DNA from: Petaurus breviceps papuanus
Taxonomy: Eukaryota > Chordata > Mammalia > Diprotodontia > Petauridae
DNA: 64,000 nt
Reading direction: 5' to 3'
Assembly: GCA_028583685.1 (NCBI GenBank)
Contig: JAMXIF010001194.1
Span: 24,796,616 to 24,860,615, forward strand
Shown: positions 12,031 to 24,460 of the stretch, one piece after another
Layout: each line of letters begins with the position of its first letter
How positions within the stretch are numbered: the first letter of the stretch is position 1
The notes under the pieces: model-generated
What the model saw: only the letters and a program-made list of their open reading frames with translations
The model's database searches: none
Told to the model about the DNA's origin: nothing
Made by a program: the position numbers and the translations under genes

Positions 12031-12711
12031 CTATCCTAATTCTAATGACATTGATTTTGCTTGTGCAAAAGTTTTTCAATTTTATGTAAGCAAAACTTTG
12101 CATTTTATCTTCAATGATCACACCTCTATCCTTTGTTCAGCTGAGAATTAACTACTTAGCCACTTTTATGAAAGGTACTTTCTTCCTTTCCCCTCTAATT
12201 TTTTTTTTGTGAAATAATGTTTTATAATGAATCTATCTGGAGTTCTTTGTGGTATATGATATATAAGTATAAGTTGTTGTCTAATTTTAATTTCTGCCAG
12301 ACTGTTTTCCAGTTAACTCATTTTTTTTTTATCAAATAAGGATTCCTTAAGCCAGTAGTTTGTGACTTTGTATTCACCAAATACCATGCTACTATGTTAA
12401 ACTGTTTCCAGGTCTTATTTTCCTAAAGTGTTCTATTGCTCAACCTTTCTTTTTTTTTTTTAACCAGTACAATATTAAAAAAAAAGATTATTATTGCTTT
12501 AAGCCATAGTTTTAGATCTGGTAGGTCCCCTCCAATCCTACTTTTAAAAACTGTTCCCTTTGTAGTTCTTGATCTTTTGTTCCTTCACAAGAATTTTGTT
12601 ACATGGTTCTTTAAAGAAACTCACTGGTAGCTTGATTGAAATAGCACTAAATCTGTAAATTAAATCGGGCAGTAACATTTTTGTTATATTGGTACAATCC
12701 AACTATGAACA

Positions 12712-12965
12712 ATGTTGCTGTTCGGTCATTTTACATTCATGTTCAACTCTTCCTGACCCTATTTGATGCTTTTTTGGCAAAGATACTGCTGGAGTAGTTT
12801 CCCATTTCCTTCTCCAAATCATTTTATAGCTGAAGAAACTGAGGCAAAAAGGGTTAAGTGACTTGCCTAAAGTCACATAGCTAGTGTCTGAGGCCAGATT
12901 TGAACTCATAATAGTCTTTCTGACTACAAGCCTGGTGCTCTATCCACTGCACCACCTAGCTGCCC
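12712..12965 (-). mobile_element. Mar1-type CORE-SINE inserted in L1
   Basis: Reverse copy with the long 3' portion ('ggcaaagatactgctggagt', 'ctgaagaaactgaggcaaaa'), the core GGGTTAAGTGACTTGCC and head complement CACCACCTAGCTGCCC. Flanked by ATGAACAAT on the left and ATGAGCAAT on the right, consistent with a target duplication within the L1. Confidence 0.8.
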
Positions 12966-13078
12966 ATGAGCAATTAATATTTCTCCAATTATTTAAATAT
13001 TCCTTTATTTTCTTAAGTACCATTTTCTAGTTGTATTCATGTAAGTTAATCCAATTTTATATAACATGGTCTCTAATT

Positions 13079-13230
13079 TTTTTTTTTTAAGAAATTGGGG
13101 TTAAGTAACTTGCTCAAGGTTACACAGTTATTTCTGGGTGTGGTGCTAAGTATCTGAGCCCGGATTCGATCCCCAGGTCATCCCGACACTGGGGCCAGTG
13201 TTCTTACTCACTGAGCCACCTGGCTGCCCC
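13079..13230 (-). mobile_element. SINE, 'right-monomer' type of the GGGGCGGCCAGG family
   Basis: On the minus strand: GGGGCAGCCAGGTGGCTCAG head, B-box-like GGGATCGAATCC, and the diagnostic 'CAGATACTTAGCACCACACC' and 'CAGAAATAACTG'. GTGGCTCAG and CACCACACCCAGAAATAA are the states of the right-hand half of the dimers at 27.5 and 32.6 kb, here as a solo copy within the decayed L1. Confidence 0.8.
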
Positions 13231-13300
13231 TTCTAGTTTTTTTATTATCCCAATCACGTTCCTTAAGATATGCTCTAATTTGCAAATATCTTTCCTAACA

Positions 13301-14100
13301 GTGAGCTCACAAAATTATTTTCCCCCTTAGTTAAAAAACAATTACTTCCCTATTGAAGTTCTACTATGTTTCTTTACTGTGTTCAGTAGGTGATGCTTAG
13401 GTTCTTTAAAGATATGCCAGCAAAGTACAAGTTCTGATAGGCCTTACACCAAGCAGAAAGGTTTTGCTTTAAGGGCTTAGTTACAGACTATAGTTATCAT
13501 CTGAGAAATATCATAGCTAAATTCAGAGGTTGATCTCAAGATGATACATTTTATAGCTGCAGCAGCTCCCTAAGAGTACCTACTAAGTCACTGAGGGATT
13601 GTTGTTTGCATCGGTGAAGTACCCACTCCAACAAAACCATGGATTTTCTCAGTATTGACTCAAAAGAAGAGAGACTGGCTTGCTGGCTGGTCAGGGAAGA
13701 TCATATAGGTAATGTCAAAGGTGGTTTAAGATCATGGCCATGGATGATGAAAACGGGCATGGACTTCTTTAATGTTCTCTAAATCAGTTACCAAGTCTTG
13801 GTGTTCCCTGGTCATCTTTATGCCATGTCTCTGCCTTCAACTGGGTATTCCAACTCCTGCCCTGGACTTCTGAATGGTAAGACTGCACTATTTTCAGCCC
13901 AACCTTAACCCATCATTCTGCTGTTTTTTGAAACAGTAATCAATTCAACATTTTTCTTCCAGGAAATGAAATGTCAATCAATTGCTTTAAGATTCCACTC
14001 ACTATCCCTATGGGTTCTCTGACCAAACACACCTCCTTGGCCACCACTCTTCTGTATGTGTGGTCTTCCTATATTAGAATGTACATTCTTTGAAGGTGAG
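13301..14100. other. Unique sequence, no gene seen
   Basis: About 800 bases of non-repetitive DNA, moderately GC-balanced, with no long frame. No splice-bounded open segment convinced me. Confidence 0.3.
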
Positions 14101-14139
14101 ATCTTTTTTTATTTTTTCTTTATTTTTTTTCTTTCTTTT

Positions 14140-14296
14140 ATTTTTTGCCTTTTTGGAGGGCAATCGGGTTTAAGTGACTTGCCCAAGGTCACACAGCTCG
14201 TTTTCGTGTTAAGTGTCGGAGGCTGGATTTGAATTCAGGTCCTCCTGACTCCAGGGCCGGTGCTCTATTCACTGCACCACCTAGCTAGCTGCCCCT
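14140..14296 (-). mobile_element. SINE (Mar1/WSINE1 type)
   Basis: Reverse copy: T-rich tail (14104-14144), 'ggagggcaatcgggtttaag', 'tgacttgcccaaggtcacac', ending CACCACCTAGCTAGCTGCCCC (a CTAG duplication in the head). Confidence 0.85.
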
Positions 14297-14314
14297 TAAA
14301 TTTTTTACAAAAAT

Positions 14315-14462
14315 GTTTTGCTTTTTGGAGGGGCAATTGGAGTTGTGACTTGCCCAAGGTCACATGGCTAGTTTTTGTGTTAAGTGTCTGAGGCCAGATT
14401 TGAACTCAGGTCCTCCTGATTCCAACGCTGGTGCTCTATTCACTGCGCCACCTAGCCGCCCC
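14315..14462 (-). mobile_element. SINE (Mar1/WSINE1 type)
   Basis: Second reverse copy directly adjoining the previous one ('ggaggggcaattggagttgt' ... 'GCGCCACCTAGCCGCCCC'). Confidence 0.85.
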
Positions 14463-15746
14463 TTTTCTTTATTTATTTTTGCTTTATTTCCATTACCAGT
14501 ACTTAACACAGTGCCCAACACAAAGAAAGCACCTAACAAAATGCTTTTTCATTTAATCAAAACAAGAATTTAATAGCTCTGTCTCTGTTGTCCTCTCTCC
14601 CAAGCTCTCAAAGTAGGAGGTTCTACCCCTTTTTTGATAAACTACTTCAATGAGACTAAGATTCATTCTAGACTATAATATTCTTATACTAGAGGAAAAT
14701 ATTCTTATAGGACCTTGCCATTCTACTGGCTCTTAATTCCCTAACACATAGCTGCCAGGTAGGGGAAAGGCTTGAAGTAATCAGACCTCCTCATTTACAA
14801 GTTATGCTAGAACCTTTTAGCAGGAACACTCAGTTCTGGCTCAGACTCTACTGAGTTATTATTTTGAGTTCCTCAGTCAATCAGAAGACTTTTCATCACT
14901 ACAAAGTGAGTTATTCATGGCCCCTTCATCATTCATGGTCAGGAAATGGCTCTCAAAAGTTCCACTGGTTGGATTGGCAGCAAGTGAGTATACTGTACAT
15001 GTTCTGTATAACCCACCAGGAGAGCAAATCCATATACACTGTAAGGACTGATCCTCATAGCCAGTCGTGTGTGTGTATGTGTACTTTTAAATGATAAGTT
15101 TGTTAGTAAGATTACTCATCAGTCATATCAGTCCTTTTTCTATCAGAATCAATTCTGACACTATCACCAGAATTTACTTTTTCAGAGTTTCCCTTCTGAC
15201 TCAAACTAACTTCCCATTACACTCTCAGGGTCACTGGATCCTCTCTATATTATCTTTGGACTCTGAAATTCTTTCTTCTAGAGTCTTAATGTAAACACCA
15301 AACTATTACCAGCAGTTTTCCCCTATAAATGCTAAAATGACATCATTACTGCCTCTCATGGTTTTTAATCAAATACCAGTTTATTACTGTTTCATTACTT
15401 TCTTTACCTTTTGAGAGGTTAGACACAAAGGAAGCTGAGAATTATGTTTCCCTGCTTCTTACACAGACAGACCTTCAGCAAACTTCTAGATAGTTGAATT
15501 CTCTCATCATAAATATATCCTGCTTCTGTACTAGCTTTATGAACTATTAGGAACTCATCTTCTAATTCCTCTAGCTGTCCTGTCAGACTGTAGAATATCT
15601 GCATCATTATATCAAAGTGTGTTTCTTCCTCTTTTGATACTTATACAAATGCACTCTACTGTGTCTCCCCCCTCAAGTCTGTGGATTTTCACGAGTGATT
15701 TTTTTTATGTGCCCTCCCCTGCTTCCAGGAATTTGTATTTCCTTTG

Positions 15747-15778
<32 letters not shown>

Positions 15779-16149
15779 TTAGATATTAGTGTTAATACTG
15801 TCTCCCAAATCCCCCTACCTACCACAAAATAATATAATATCTTCAAGGAGCAAGGACTCTTTTGTTTTCTTCTTTGTGTTCTTAGTACTTGAATTCAGTA
15901 TCTTTTTTGGGGGGAATATTAAAAAAAAAAACCATGACAGTCCCTGGACTTACAGCCTTGAGCAGTAGTCTGACATCAACAAAATTTTAGTGAAAATTGA
16001 CATGGTGTACTGGGAAACCATGCTGACTTTGGATGAAGGAAGACAAGGGTCCAAATTATGGTATACTTCTTACTGTATGACACTGGACACCAGACTTTTC
16101 ACTTTTCTAAACTTCAGTTTATTTAATTTTAAAATGAAAGAGTTGTACT
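14463..16149. other. Sequence without supportable genes; possible unassigned old repeat
   Basis: The minus strand at 15419-15607 has a 62-codon frame with a charged stretch ('SLTGQLEELEDEFLIVHKAS'). Together with the flanking 15100-15770 it has the texture of an old retroelement 5' region, but I cannot assign it. A TA run lies at about 15749-15766. Confidence 0.3.
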
Positions 16150-16310
16150 AGAACCATAGGATCATAGACTCAGAGATGGAAGGAATCTTAAAAATCATCT
16201 GATCTAACACCTTAGTTTATATATATGAAAACTGAGGACCAAACAGGTTAAATGACTTGTCCAGGGTTACAGGCAGTAAATAGCAGAGCTGGGATTTACA
16301 CTATAATCCT
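16150..16310 (+). mobile_element. MIR-like SINE fragment
   Basis: 'agagatggaaggaatcttaa', 'aaatcatctgatctaacacc' and 'aactgaggaccaaacaggtt', then 'aaatgacttgtccagggtta', follow the mammalian MIR-type order. Strongly diverged, so old. Confidence 0.55.
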
Positions 16311-18780
16311 AGGATATAACAGGAACTGAGTGCTAGTTTCTTGACTCAACAATTTCTTGATCCAGGGCCAACTATTATTGATCCAGGGTCAAGATATCAT
16401 GTTAAAGAAAAGTAAAGCAACACCTCTGGTTCATCTGGATAGCCCAATAAAAACAGATCCCTCCAAGATTCTAATAATCCTAAGAAAAAGAATAAATAAA
16501 AATAATATATATCAGTATTTTGCTTTAGTCAATATTCACCTTGAGAGAATATATTTTGATTCACCCAGGAATGTCCTTCTTAAACACCTAATAAGAACAC
16601 AGTAAATATTAATTGATGAAGAAGATGATGCTGGTAGTACATGGTTAAAAAAATCAATAACTTTAAAAATATCAATCCCTGGGTGGCAGTCACATGAGGT
16701 CACCTTCACAGCAAGAAATGAAATCCTTTCTACTTATATTTTACAGTAAAAAGACTTCAAATTTAATGTTATTTTTAAAAATTACAAACAAACTATAATA
16801 GTAAAAATATACATTTATTACTCATTCCAACTCAATCATACAACAGTTAATGCTTCATGGATAAGGACCATATAAATCACCAGGTCTAAAAACTCACCAA
16901 AACCATGAAATTTGAAGACTGTCATGAATATATTTCATTTGCTGCACTCTATGTATGCAAAGTACTAAATCAAGGTCCAGGATAGTAATTTTTGTCCCCA
17001 GAGAACTATACTGTCAGGTTATTTGTCCTAATAATTTTCTTTAAAAACTCAGTGCAAATAGATTTTATATCACCATCACATCCAAATAAACTTAAGTCCA
17101 AACAATGGCAACCTATTAAATCTTATACCTGATTCAAGTTTATTTGCTGCTGTTTTTGCTACCTGTCTATCTCTGTGCTCCCTCTGCTGACACTGGAAAG
17201 GAATGGGTGTCAACAGTGTCCCAGAAATTTTGTTATTATTTCTTTCCCTCTCACTAACCAGTAACAGCAGATGATCTGAGGAGGACTCAAAGAACTGGAT
17301 AAAAGGAAAAATATTCTTGAGTCTCCAACCACTTCTGTATCCACTAGGTTGGAGGGCAGGGTTTGGAGCAATGGGCATAAAGGGATTCATAAGGACTCTG
17401 CCCAGTCAAGCCAGATTGGTTTACACTTGTCTCTTTACACATCTGGCTGGGTCTACTTGCAGTTTCATTCATGAAATTTCCTTTTACTCTGACATAATAA
17501 TCAATCAACTTTTATTGTATTTTATATTAAATAATTATTACATTATAATTAAATAATTTTTATAATTTTAAATAAAATAAATATTATTACATTACAATTA
17601 ATGTACAAATACGTTTCTCAAGCATCAGTGGAAATCTGTGTTTACCAAGACCATCCTATATCTAATGTTTTTCATTTTCCACTCAAGGACAAACAATAAT
17701 TCAGGATTTTACATTTTGTAGTGCTATATTTACCCTAAAATTTTCAACTAGTGAGCATGGAAAAGGCAAAAATTGCATCTAATCACTCCTATTTTTACAT
17801 GCAGTTCACAATATCCAGAGTTAGTACTGTTAACAGAACTGTCAACTATAATATAACTATTGCCTAAGTAGCTTCTACAGTGTTGAATTACAAAAATGGG
17901 ACCCCAAAAATGGGCATTGTAAAGGTATTTCGAGGAGTAGTAGCTAGGAAGGAGTAAAAAAATTAAAATTTGCCCACTGAATATAATATAGCACAAGTAC
18001 CTAGGTTAATTTGAATCCAGCCATTTTTGAAAAACATTCTTATAAATAATTTGTTTTCACTATAAGCCCATGCTTTCTATCAAAGATATTACTCAACAGG
18101 CCATCTACTAAGAAGCACTAAAGTAAATACTTCATTAAAGTCAAGTTTATATTTAAGCAAGTACAGTAAAAGGTATGCTATTCTTTTGAGATTAGTTGTA
18201 AACAAATATTTGAGTTCTAAGAAAATCAATCTCTTACTTGATCCATCAAGACCTCAGTCTGGACCTCCTTTAACTAGATGATTTTTACTTCTCAATAATA
18301 GAGTGGTACGGAGATTGTTTATTATCTTCCATAAATTTTAAGGGTAATAAAGAAACATTAAGCAGTGGGGTTTTATAGTTAAAACCTTGTAGAGAGTAAC
18401 AATTTTAGATATAAGTTTACTTTTTAAATTTAAAAATACTGTACAAAAATTAGGTCAACTTGTATACAAGATTAAATTGCAGGCTCTCCCCAAGAGGACA
18501 TCATATTTCTTGCAACCCTCTTCATTAAAGGCTACTCTTTTGCTACTCCCTATGATTCACCGGGACTTAGAAAAGTAAGCACACTTCTCACCTCTTTCAG
18601 GTTACTATTCTACCATTATTCCTGAATGGCCATCCCTCTTTCGAGATTAACGTAATCAATTTTAAAATTTTAACAATTTTATGATATCTTTCATTTTTAT
18701 GTAACAATAATTTCCACATAAAGTGAAGCCCTTCTTGCAACAACAAAAAACAAGGTAAAAAAAAAAGTGGTTATATCTGA
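16311..18780. other. AT-rich unique sequence
   Basis: No gene supported. The minus frame at 17076-17390 (104 codons) has no recognisable domain. 17505-17605 is almost pure A/T ('attaaataattattacatta'). Confidence 0.3.
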
Positions 18781-18782
18781 CT

Positions 18783-18983
18783 GCTGTTGTTGTTCAGTCA
18801 TGTCCAAATCTTTGTGACCCCATAGAACATATCATATCAGGCCTTTCAGATGCAGGGCTCAGTGACTTGCCCAGGGTCACAGAGCTAGTAAGTGTCCAAG
18901 GCCAGATAGGAAATCAGAAAGATGAGTCTTCCTGGCTTCTGTTCCAGTGCTCTACTCTATCCATGGTGCCACCTAGCTGCCCT
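18783..18983 (-). mobile_element. Mar1-type CORE-SINE, internally shortened
   Basis: 'ctgttgttgttcagtcatgt', 'caaatctttgtgaccccata' and 'agtgacttgcccagggtcac', ending 'GTGCCACCTAGCTGCCC'. The segment usually reading 'ttggcaaagatactggagtg' is missing. Confidence 0.75.
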
Positions 18984-19375
18984 TATATCTGACAGCATAT
19001 GCAATATTCTCTTACTGTGTGCCTCTCCCCAACCCTTGCCCCTCACCTTGCTGAGAGGTTCATTCTGTTCCCTGGAATCAAGTTTTGTCTTTATTCAAAA
19101 TACCTTCCTTTTAGTATCCTTTTCTATCATTTTAATCATTATGTATGTTGTTTTAATTCTGTTTACTTCATTGTTTCCTTCATGAAAGGCTTCCTATGTT
19201 TCTCCGAATTCCTCATGATCATGGCTTCATGTAATTCATTTATGCCAATCTTTTCCCATTCTTCTTGTTGTCCTTTTACTTACCTCCAGTCATTCTCCTA
19301 ACTTTTTCAATTACATTAATATCTGATTTAGTAGCTTCTTGGGATTTAATATTCATAGTACAGATTCCTCTAAAA

Positions 19376-19547
19376 CAGGACTGTACAACCTGGACCCATG
19401 GGTCTTAAGCAGCCTGCAGGCCACTTGGAGTACAACCAAAGGATTTCAGGTAGCCCGCAAAAAATGTAGAGGAAAACATCCTCTGTATTTTTCTTGGTCA
19501 GGTCACCCAAATCCTTTGGCATGCTGCAAGTGGTCCATGCAGGCATA
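19376..19547. mobile_element. Near-palindromic hAT-like miniature element
   Basis: A 172-bp insertion between perfect 8-bp duplications CTCTAAAA (19368-19375 and 19548-19555), the length expected for hAT transposons. It begins CAGGACTGTACAACC. Most of it folds back: 19412-19474 pairs imperfectly with 19479-19545 (GCCTGCAGGCCACTTG against CAAGTGGTCCATGCAGGC; CCAAAGGATTT against AAATCCTTTGG). No coding capacity, so non-autonomous. Family name unknown to me. Confidence 0.6.
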
Positions 19548-19589
19548 CTCTAAAACCTACCACACAATTCATCAATATCCTGAATTCCA

Positions 19590-21240
19590 ATGATTTCCTT
19601 TTCCAGCTACAAATGGCATGATTACTCTTTACATCTCTCCATATCTCAAAAATTAACACCATCAAGATCCAAAACTTTTAAATGTCAAATTCCTTCCATA
19701 CTTCCATCTATCCCACTATCTCATTCATACTAAACCTACCCTTATCTTAACACTACCTCTAGTTCCTTGAGCTACTACCTTTATTCATTCAGACCTCCTC
19801 CATTCTAGTATTAATTGCTTCCATAATCAGCCTTGATCTATCCTGACTTAAAAATCTTCATCACTTCGTTATTCCCACCATCCAGTTTCTTGGCTCCAAC
19901 TCCAGGTCTGCTGAATGTTACTAAAATAAATTAAAGTAATGAAACTGATCCTATTTTGTCCATTATAAATTCATAGCACATAACACTTCGGCTAGTCCTT
20001 CTAAGTCACTTGATAACCCTACTCTATACAACTCCTTATCTAATTCACTATAGCAATTATTTCAAAAATTTTCTTTCCTCGAGCCTAACAGGTACCACAC
20101 TCCCAAAACTCCTTCAGCTCCTCTCTTCCCATCCTTAAAATTTGTAAGTATCATCACCTACACTCTCCTTCCCTCAAGTCACAGAAGGAGTTACCTCTAC
20201 TCCTCAGTGATTCAATTCTCCAGTCTCCTTCTAGCATCTTGCCCCATCAGTCTTTTCCATCTCCATTTCTCTGCACTGGCTTCTTTTCATCTGCTGGTTT
20301 CTACAATCTTTTTTTTTTTTGATAAATGTGGTGCTACAACCCTTCTACCTTATTCAGCTACCATTCGATCCTGATTTCCCTTCATTGTTAAGCTTCTTTT
20401 AAAAAGAAAGCTATCTATTCCCAATGCTGCCAATACTTTTTCTTTTTAAAATTTTTTTAAAAAATCATTGTTTTCAGTTCCAAATTCTCTCCCTCCCCCA
20501 TGCACTGACAAGGCAAGAAATATGATACTCATTATGCATATGAAGTCATACAAAACATATTTCCACATTAGCCATGCTGCAAAAAAAAGCAATAAAAACA
20601 AAGAAAGTGAAAAAAATATGCTTCAATCTGCCCTCAGAGTTCATCAGTTCTCTGGAGGTAGACAGCATTTTTCATCACAGGTTCTTTGGAACCATCATGG
20701 ATTGTTGTATTGGATCAGAGTAGCTAAAGTTTTTCACAGTTGATTATCATAACAATATTACTGTTACTGTGTACAATGTTCTCCTAGTTTCGTTCACTTT
20801 ACTTCACATAAACTCATATATGCCTTCCCAGGTTTTTCTGGAACCATCCCTTTTGTCAATAATTTCTTATAGCACAATAGCTTTCCATCATAATCATGTA
20901 CTACAACTTGTTCAATTATTTCCCAACTGATGGGTATCCTCTCAGTTTCTTTTGGAGTACAGACCTAGTATCGGTATTGCTGGGTCAAAAGGTTTTATGC
21001 TGCCAATTCTACATTATTCACCCTTTTCTTATTCCTTTGTATCTCTGACTACTCTAATGAAATGGTTCTTTCAGAGGTCAAAGACACTTCAATCAACAAA
21101 ATCCAATGGATTTTTTCAGATCCCATCTTCCTGGACCTCCACAGCTTCTCACTGTTGACTTCTCACTACTGGCTACTCTTTCTTTCTTTTAGATTCAAGA
21201 TACCATACTCTCATTGTTTTCTTATTTCTCTAATTGACCC
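19590..21240 (+). mobile_element. LINE L2, split by an L1 insertion
   Basis: The right part (21000-21240) follows L2 order: 'cacttcaatcaacaaaatcc', 'aatggattttttcagatccc', 'atcttcctggacctccacag', as in L2 'gcaaatccaatggccttttctcagtcc...ctccttgacctctc'. The left part (19590-20430), C/T-rich, is consistent with upstream L2 but diverged. The L1 at 20430-20995 separates them. Confidence 0.5.
20430..20995 (-). mobile_element. LINE-1 3' end
   Basis: Reverse-strand marsupial L1 terminus: 'gttccaaattctctccctcc', 'cacattagccatgctgcaaa', 'agcacaatagctttccatca', 'cccaactgatgggtatcctc', 'ggtattgctgggtcaaaagg'. The same string order recurs at 54740-55470. Confidence 0.75.
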
Positions 21241-21559
21241 AATATGGTAAAGTGGAAAAATAATGGATTTGAATCCTAGATGTCACCTAACTTCTCTGGG
21301 CCTTAGTTTCCTCACCTAGAAAATTAAGGGATTTTTCATTTAATGGCCTTTATCATTGTAGCTCCAGAATCTTATGATCATACTAATTTCTCATCTTTTT
21401 CCTGACCTTTTACTGTGAGTTTCCTCAGGAGGATCCCTAATGGTAAGGACAGAGGAAAGGAGAAAGACCAAAAAGGATGCCTGGGAAATGGAAGTTAACT
21501 TAAGCACCAACTCAATTTGCTAGTACCACTTTCACTGTTGATAGTATTAGTTTTGAAAA

Positions 21560-21990
21560 AATACACAATGCTTAATTGGGAAATGGCTAAACAAATTGTG
21601 GCAAATTACCATGGAATACTATGGTAAGAAATTAATAGAGAGAGACAAGGAAAGAGATATGAATTGATGCAAAGTGAAGTAAACAGAATCAGGAAAAATA
21701 TATATGATGAATTCAATATGAAAGGAAAGAACAACAAAATAACTGAAACTGAATGCTGTGAAATTATAATGACCAATCTTGACCTCTACAGAAGTGGAAG
21801 ACTGTAGAACACTGTATATAATGTCAGACTTGACTGATATATAGGCTAGTTTTGCTAGACAAGGCTTTTAAAATTCTTTTTTATTATAAGAGATGACTTT
21901 CTGGAAGGAATGGGTGGGAGATATTGATAAATGAAGGGGATGTAAAAAATACAAGTTTTGAAAATTAAAAAATCCCTGTTTAGTTATATA
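21560..21990 (+). mobile_element. LINE-1 3' end
   Basis: 'cttaattgggaaatggctaa', 'ttaccatggaatactatggt' and 'gatgcaaagtgaagtaaaca' (the late ORF2 region, compare 33200-33360), then a 3' UTR ending in 'tttgaaaattaaaaaatccc'. 5'-truncated. Confidence 0.75.
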
Positions 21991-22094
21991 TAACCCCTAC
22001 ACCTCTATATTCACTAAATTCTATCAAACTTTAAAACTTTATGAAATCTTTGACTTTATGGATAAGAAGGTGATGCTGTGGATTTTTCCTCTTA

Positions 22095-22210
22095 GAACAT
22101 AAGTGCCTTGAGAACAAGGCTTGTTATGTTTTTATTACATCCCTAGGACCTAGCACAGTGTCTTCCAAATAAGAAGTGGTTCATAAATGCCTGCTTAACT
22201 AAACTGAATC
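22095..22210 (+). mobile_element. LINE L2, 3' end
   Basis: 'agtgccttgagaacaaggct', 'ctagcacagtgtcttccaaa' and 'ataaatgcctgcttaactaa' form the L2 3' tail. Confidence 0.65.
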
Positions 22211-23740
22211 CCCTACATACAGAAATTATCATTTTCTTTACTAGCCTATGGTTTTGGCTTTTTACCTATACAATTGGTACACTTCTACATATATTCTGGA
22301 TGGACATACTGAAAATTTAAAAATTGAGTTATGAATAAATTTCTCTACAAGTATGTACCCACTTTGCCCAGTGATACTACATGCAGTTTTATAACTATGT
22401 GCCCCAGGTTAACAGGGAGAATGTTTTGTTACTATTGGTCATACTATGTCATCTCAGTAAATGCCTTTGCTTTGAGCTAACTGTACCTTCTGGCTACATA
22501 CTAGTGTGGCCTTATGAGTTATAGAATTAAGAGCACAGATACAAAGAGTACTCCTGAATCCGAAATTATAATTATTCTCTTGTGGAGCCAACCTGGGAGT
22601 ACAAGTTGATGTGGAAGGAGATGGAGGAATATATAAGAAATAAGGAAGGAGAGAGAATGTTAGCTTGAGAAATAGAGTAGTAGAGCTTTGGTATTTGGTT
22701 TTTAAGATAAAGAAAATCTGTGCCCATTTGCAGACAGATGAGAGAAAGCTGGTGGAAGAGATATTAAAGATGCAACAGAATGAGGGAATAACTGATGGAG
22801 CAGTGTTCTAAAACATCCTAGAAGAATAAGCACAGTTGGAAAAGTTAGCTTTGGAAAGTAAGCATATGCTTGTCTCTGAGACAATTCCTAGTAACTAAGT
22901 ATAAAATTCTACCTATTTTTCCCTTATTTTTAAATTAAATTCTTTTATGATTCATAAAAAGTGAAAAGAACTGTTCATAGATCTTTGGAGTTGTAAGTCT
23001 ACCGTTATGATATATACATGAAATGCCCATTAAACAACCCCTGTTTAGGTTATGATTAATAGCTTACCTTATTTTAAAAAGTAGGGATAAATATGGCTAA
23101 AAAATATCACTTGAATTTTAAGTAAAACCACTAAAAAATGAAGTTTGAGAATAAAAGAAAAAGGAAAATACTTACTAAACATTCACTATGGAAATGCTGG
23201 CCATATAAATTATTCCATGATTTCCCTTTGGTTGCAATCAAAATAGCAACAAAAATATGCTTTTACTATCAACCTAGAATCTGTTTTTTTAAAAAATCCA
23301 GAAAAAATACATTGTTAAACATGGTCCATGTGGTAGTTGGTTCTGCTGAATCAATTTTTAGTCCTCTTTGTTACAAAATTCTTTGTTATGAAGGGAAGAT
23401 CAGTATAAGAGAAGTGGATAGCAACAAACATGACATTTAAAAAGCATCAAACAAAACAAATTAAAATTTTTTTAAATGATGAATAAAGTTTCAGTCTCTT
23501 TATTCCTTTTTTCCTACTTACCTAAAAACTCAAATTCTTCCCAGAGATTTTGGGATGAAAATAATCCTAATCCTATTATTAATAAAATAATTTATAATTC
23601 TACTAAACGATGTGAATGTTGGTAGAGCTAAATGATACTGTTTCCCATACACTATTCTCTTCTTTTCTCCCCTATTCCATTTCTACCACTGTTTATAACA
23701 CTAATTACCTGTAACTTAAGCTCGCCATAAAAAAAATAAA
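22211..23740. other. AT-rich unique sequence, probable intron
   Basis: No gene supported. The forward 100-codon frame at 23138-23440 has no recognisable domain. Minus-strand splice-like motifs near 23072 and 23175 bracket no convincing reading frame (see rejected items). Confidence 0.3.
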
Positions 23741-23754
23741 ATTGACTCATCAGG

Positions 23755-23980
23755 GCACAAATGCTGGCCCTAGAGTCAGGAAGATCGTAGTTAAAATTCA
23801 GATTAAGTCATTTATTAATTGTGTAACCCTGGGCAAATCACTTAACCACTGTATGCCCAAATTTCCTCAACTGTAAAATAGTAGCACCTACCTCATAGGG
23901 TTGTGAGTATCGAATGAGATATGTGTAAAGTAGCACAATGTCTGGCACACAGTAGGTGCTTAATAAATGCTGTTTCTCTT
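23755..23980 (+). mobile_element. MIR/Ther-1 type SINE
   Basis: 'ctggccctagagtcaggaag', 'ctgggcaaatcacttaacca' and 'tcctcaactgtaaaatagta', then the L2-like tail 'gtaggtgcttaataaatgct', which is typical of Ther-1/MIR. Confidence 0.75.
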
Positions 23981-24264
23981 ATTCACCTATAAGAAACTGA
24001 ATTCTGGGAGAAAAAAATTCAAATAAGAACTGAAAGTGTACAAAACTATCAAACAGGGATAAAATGGATATATTCATGAGGCTGAAGGAAAACATGTCCA
24101 TCCATACTGCTGGTGTCATTCAAAACTGCTTCAGTTTTCAGGAGAATATCTGGTAATATGTAACGAGCCAAAAAGGAGTTTATATCATTTGATCAAGTAA
24201 TTCCACTTTTGAGAATATATTTCAAGCAAACAACTCAAAACATAAAAAATTTATGAAGATGGTA

Positions 24265-24460
24265 GCATGGTGAAGAGAACAGAATACTGACTTGGAGGTA
24301 TGAAGACCTAAATTCAAATTTCATCTCAGATATTTACTCGCTGTGTAACCCTGGGCAAGTTACTTAAATTCTCTGGGTCTCAGTTTCTTCATCTGTAAAA
24401 TTAGAGGGTTTGACTCTTAAGTTTCCTCCCAGCTCTTATCTATAATCCTATATTCACAGT
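24265..24460 (+). mobile_element. MIR-type SINE
   Basis: 'gaatactgacttggaggtat', 'gtgtaaccctgggcaagtta', 'cagtttcttcatctgtaaaa': the MIR core and post-core, diverged. Confidence 0.7.

Larger units (their letters stand above)
12045..13300 (-). mobile_element. LINE-1 ORF2 remnant, interrupted by two SINEs
   Basis: Reverse-strand L1. 'AGCACTAAATCTGTAAATTA' then 'cgggcagtaacatttttgtt' and, past the inserted SINE, 'ccatgagcaattaatatttctcc' follow a known L1 order (in the human L1 reverse strand: 'gaatctgtaaattacctt', 'gggcagtatggccatttt', 'cctatccatgagcatgg'). The left part (12045-12420) is more diverged. Many interruptions; inactive. Confidence 0.6.

Noticed and set aside
23138-23300. Minus-strand segment ending in TTTA|GTAAGT near 23174, and a second donor near 23073
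   Set aside because: The donors look good, but every acceptor choice gives early stops or a very short exon; no convincing peptide.
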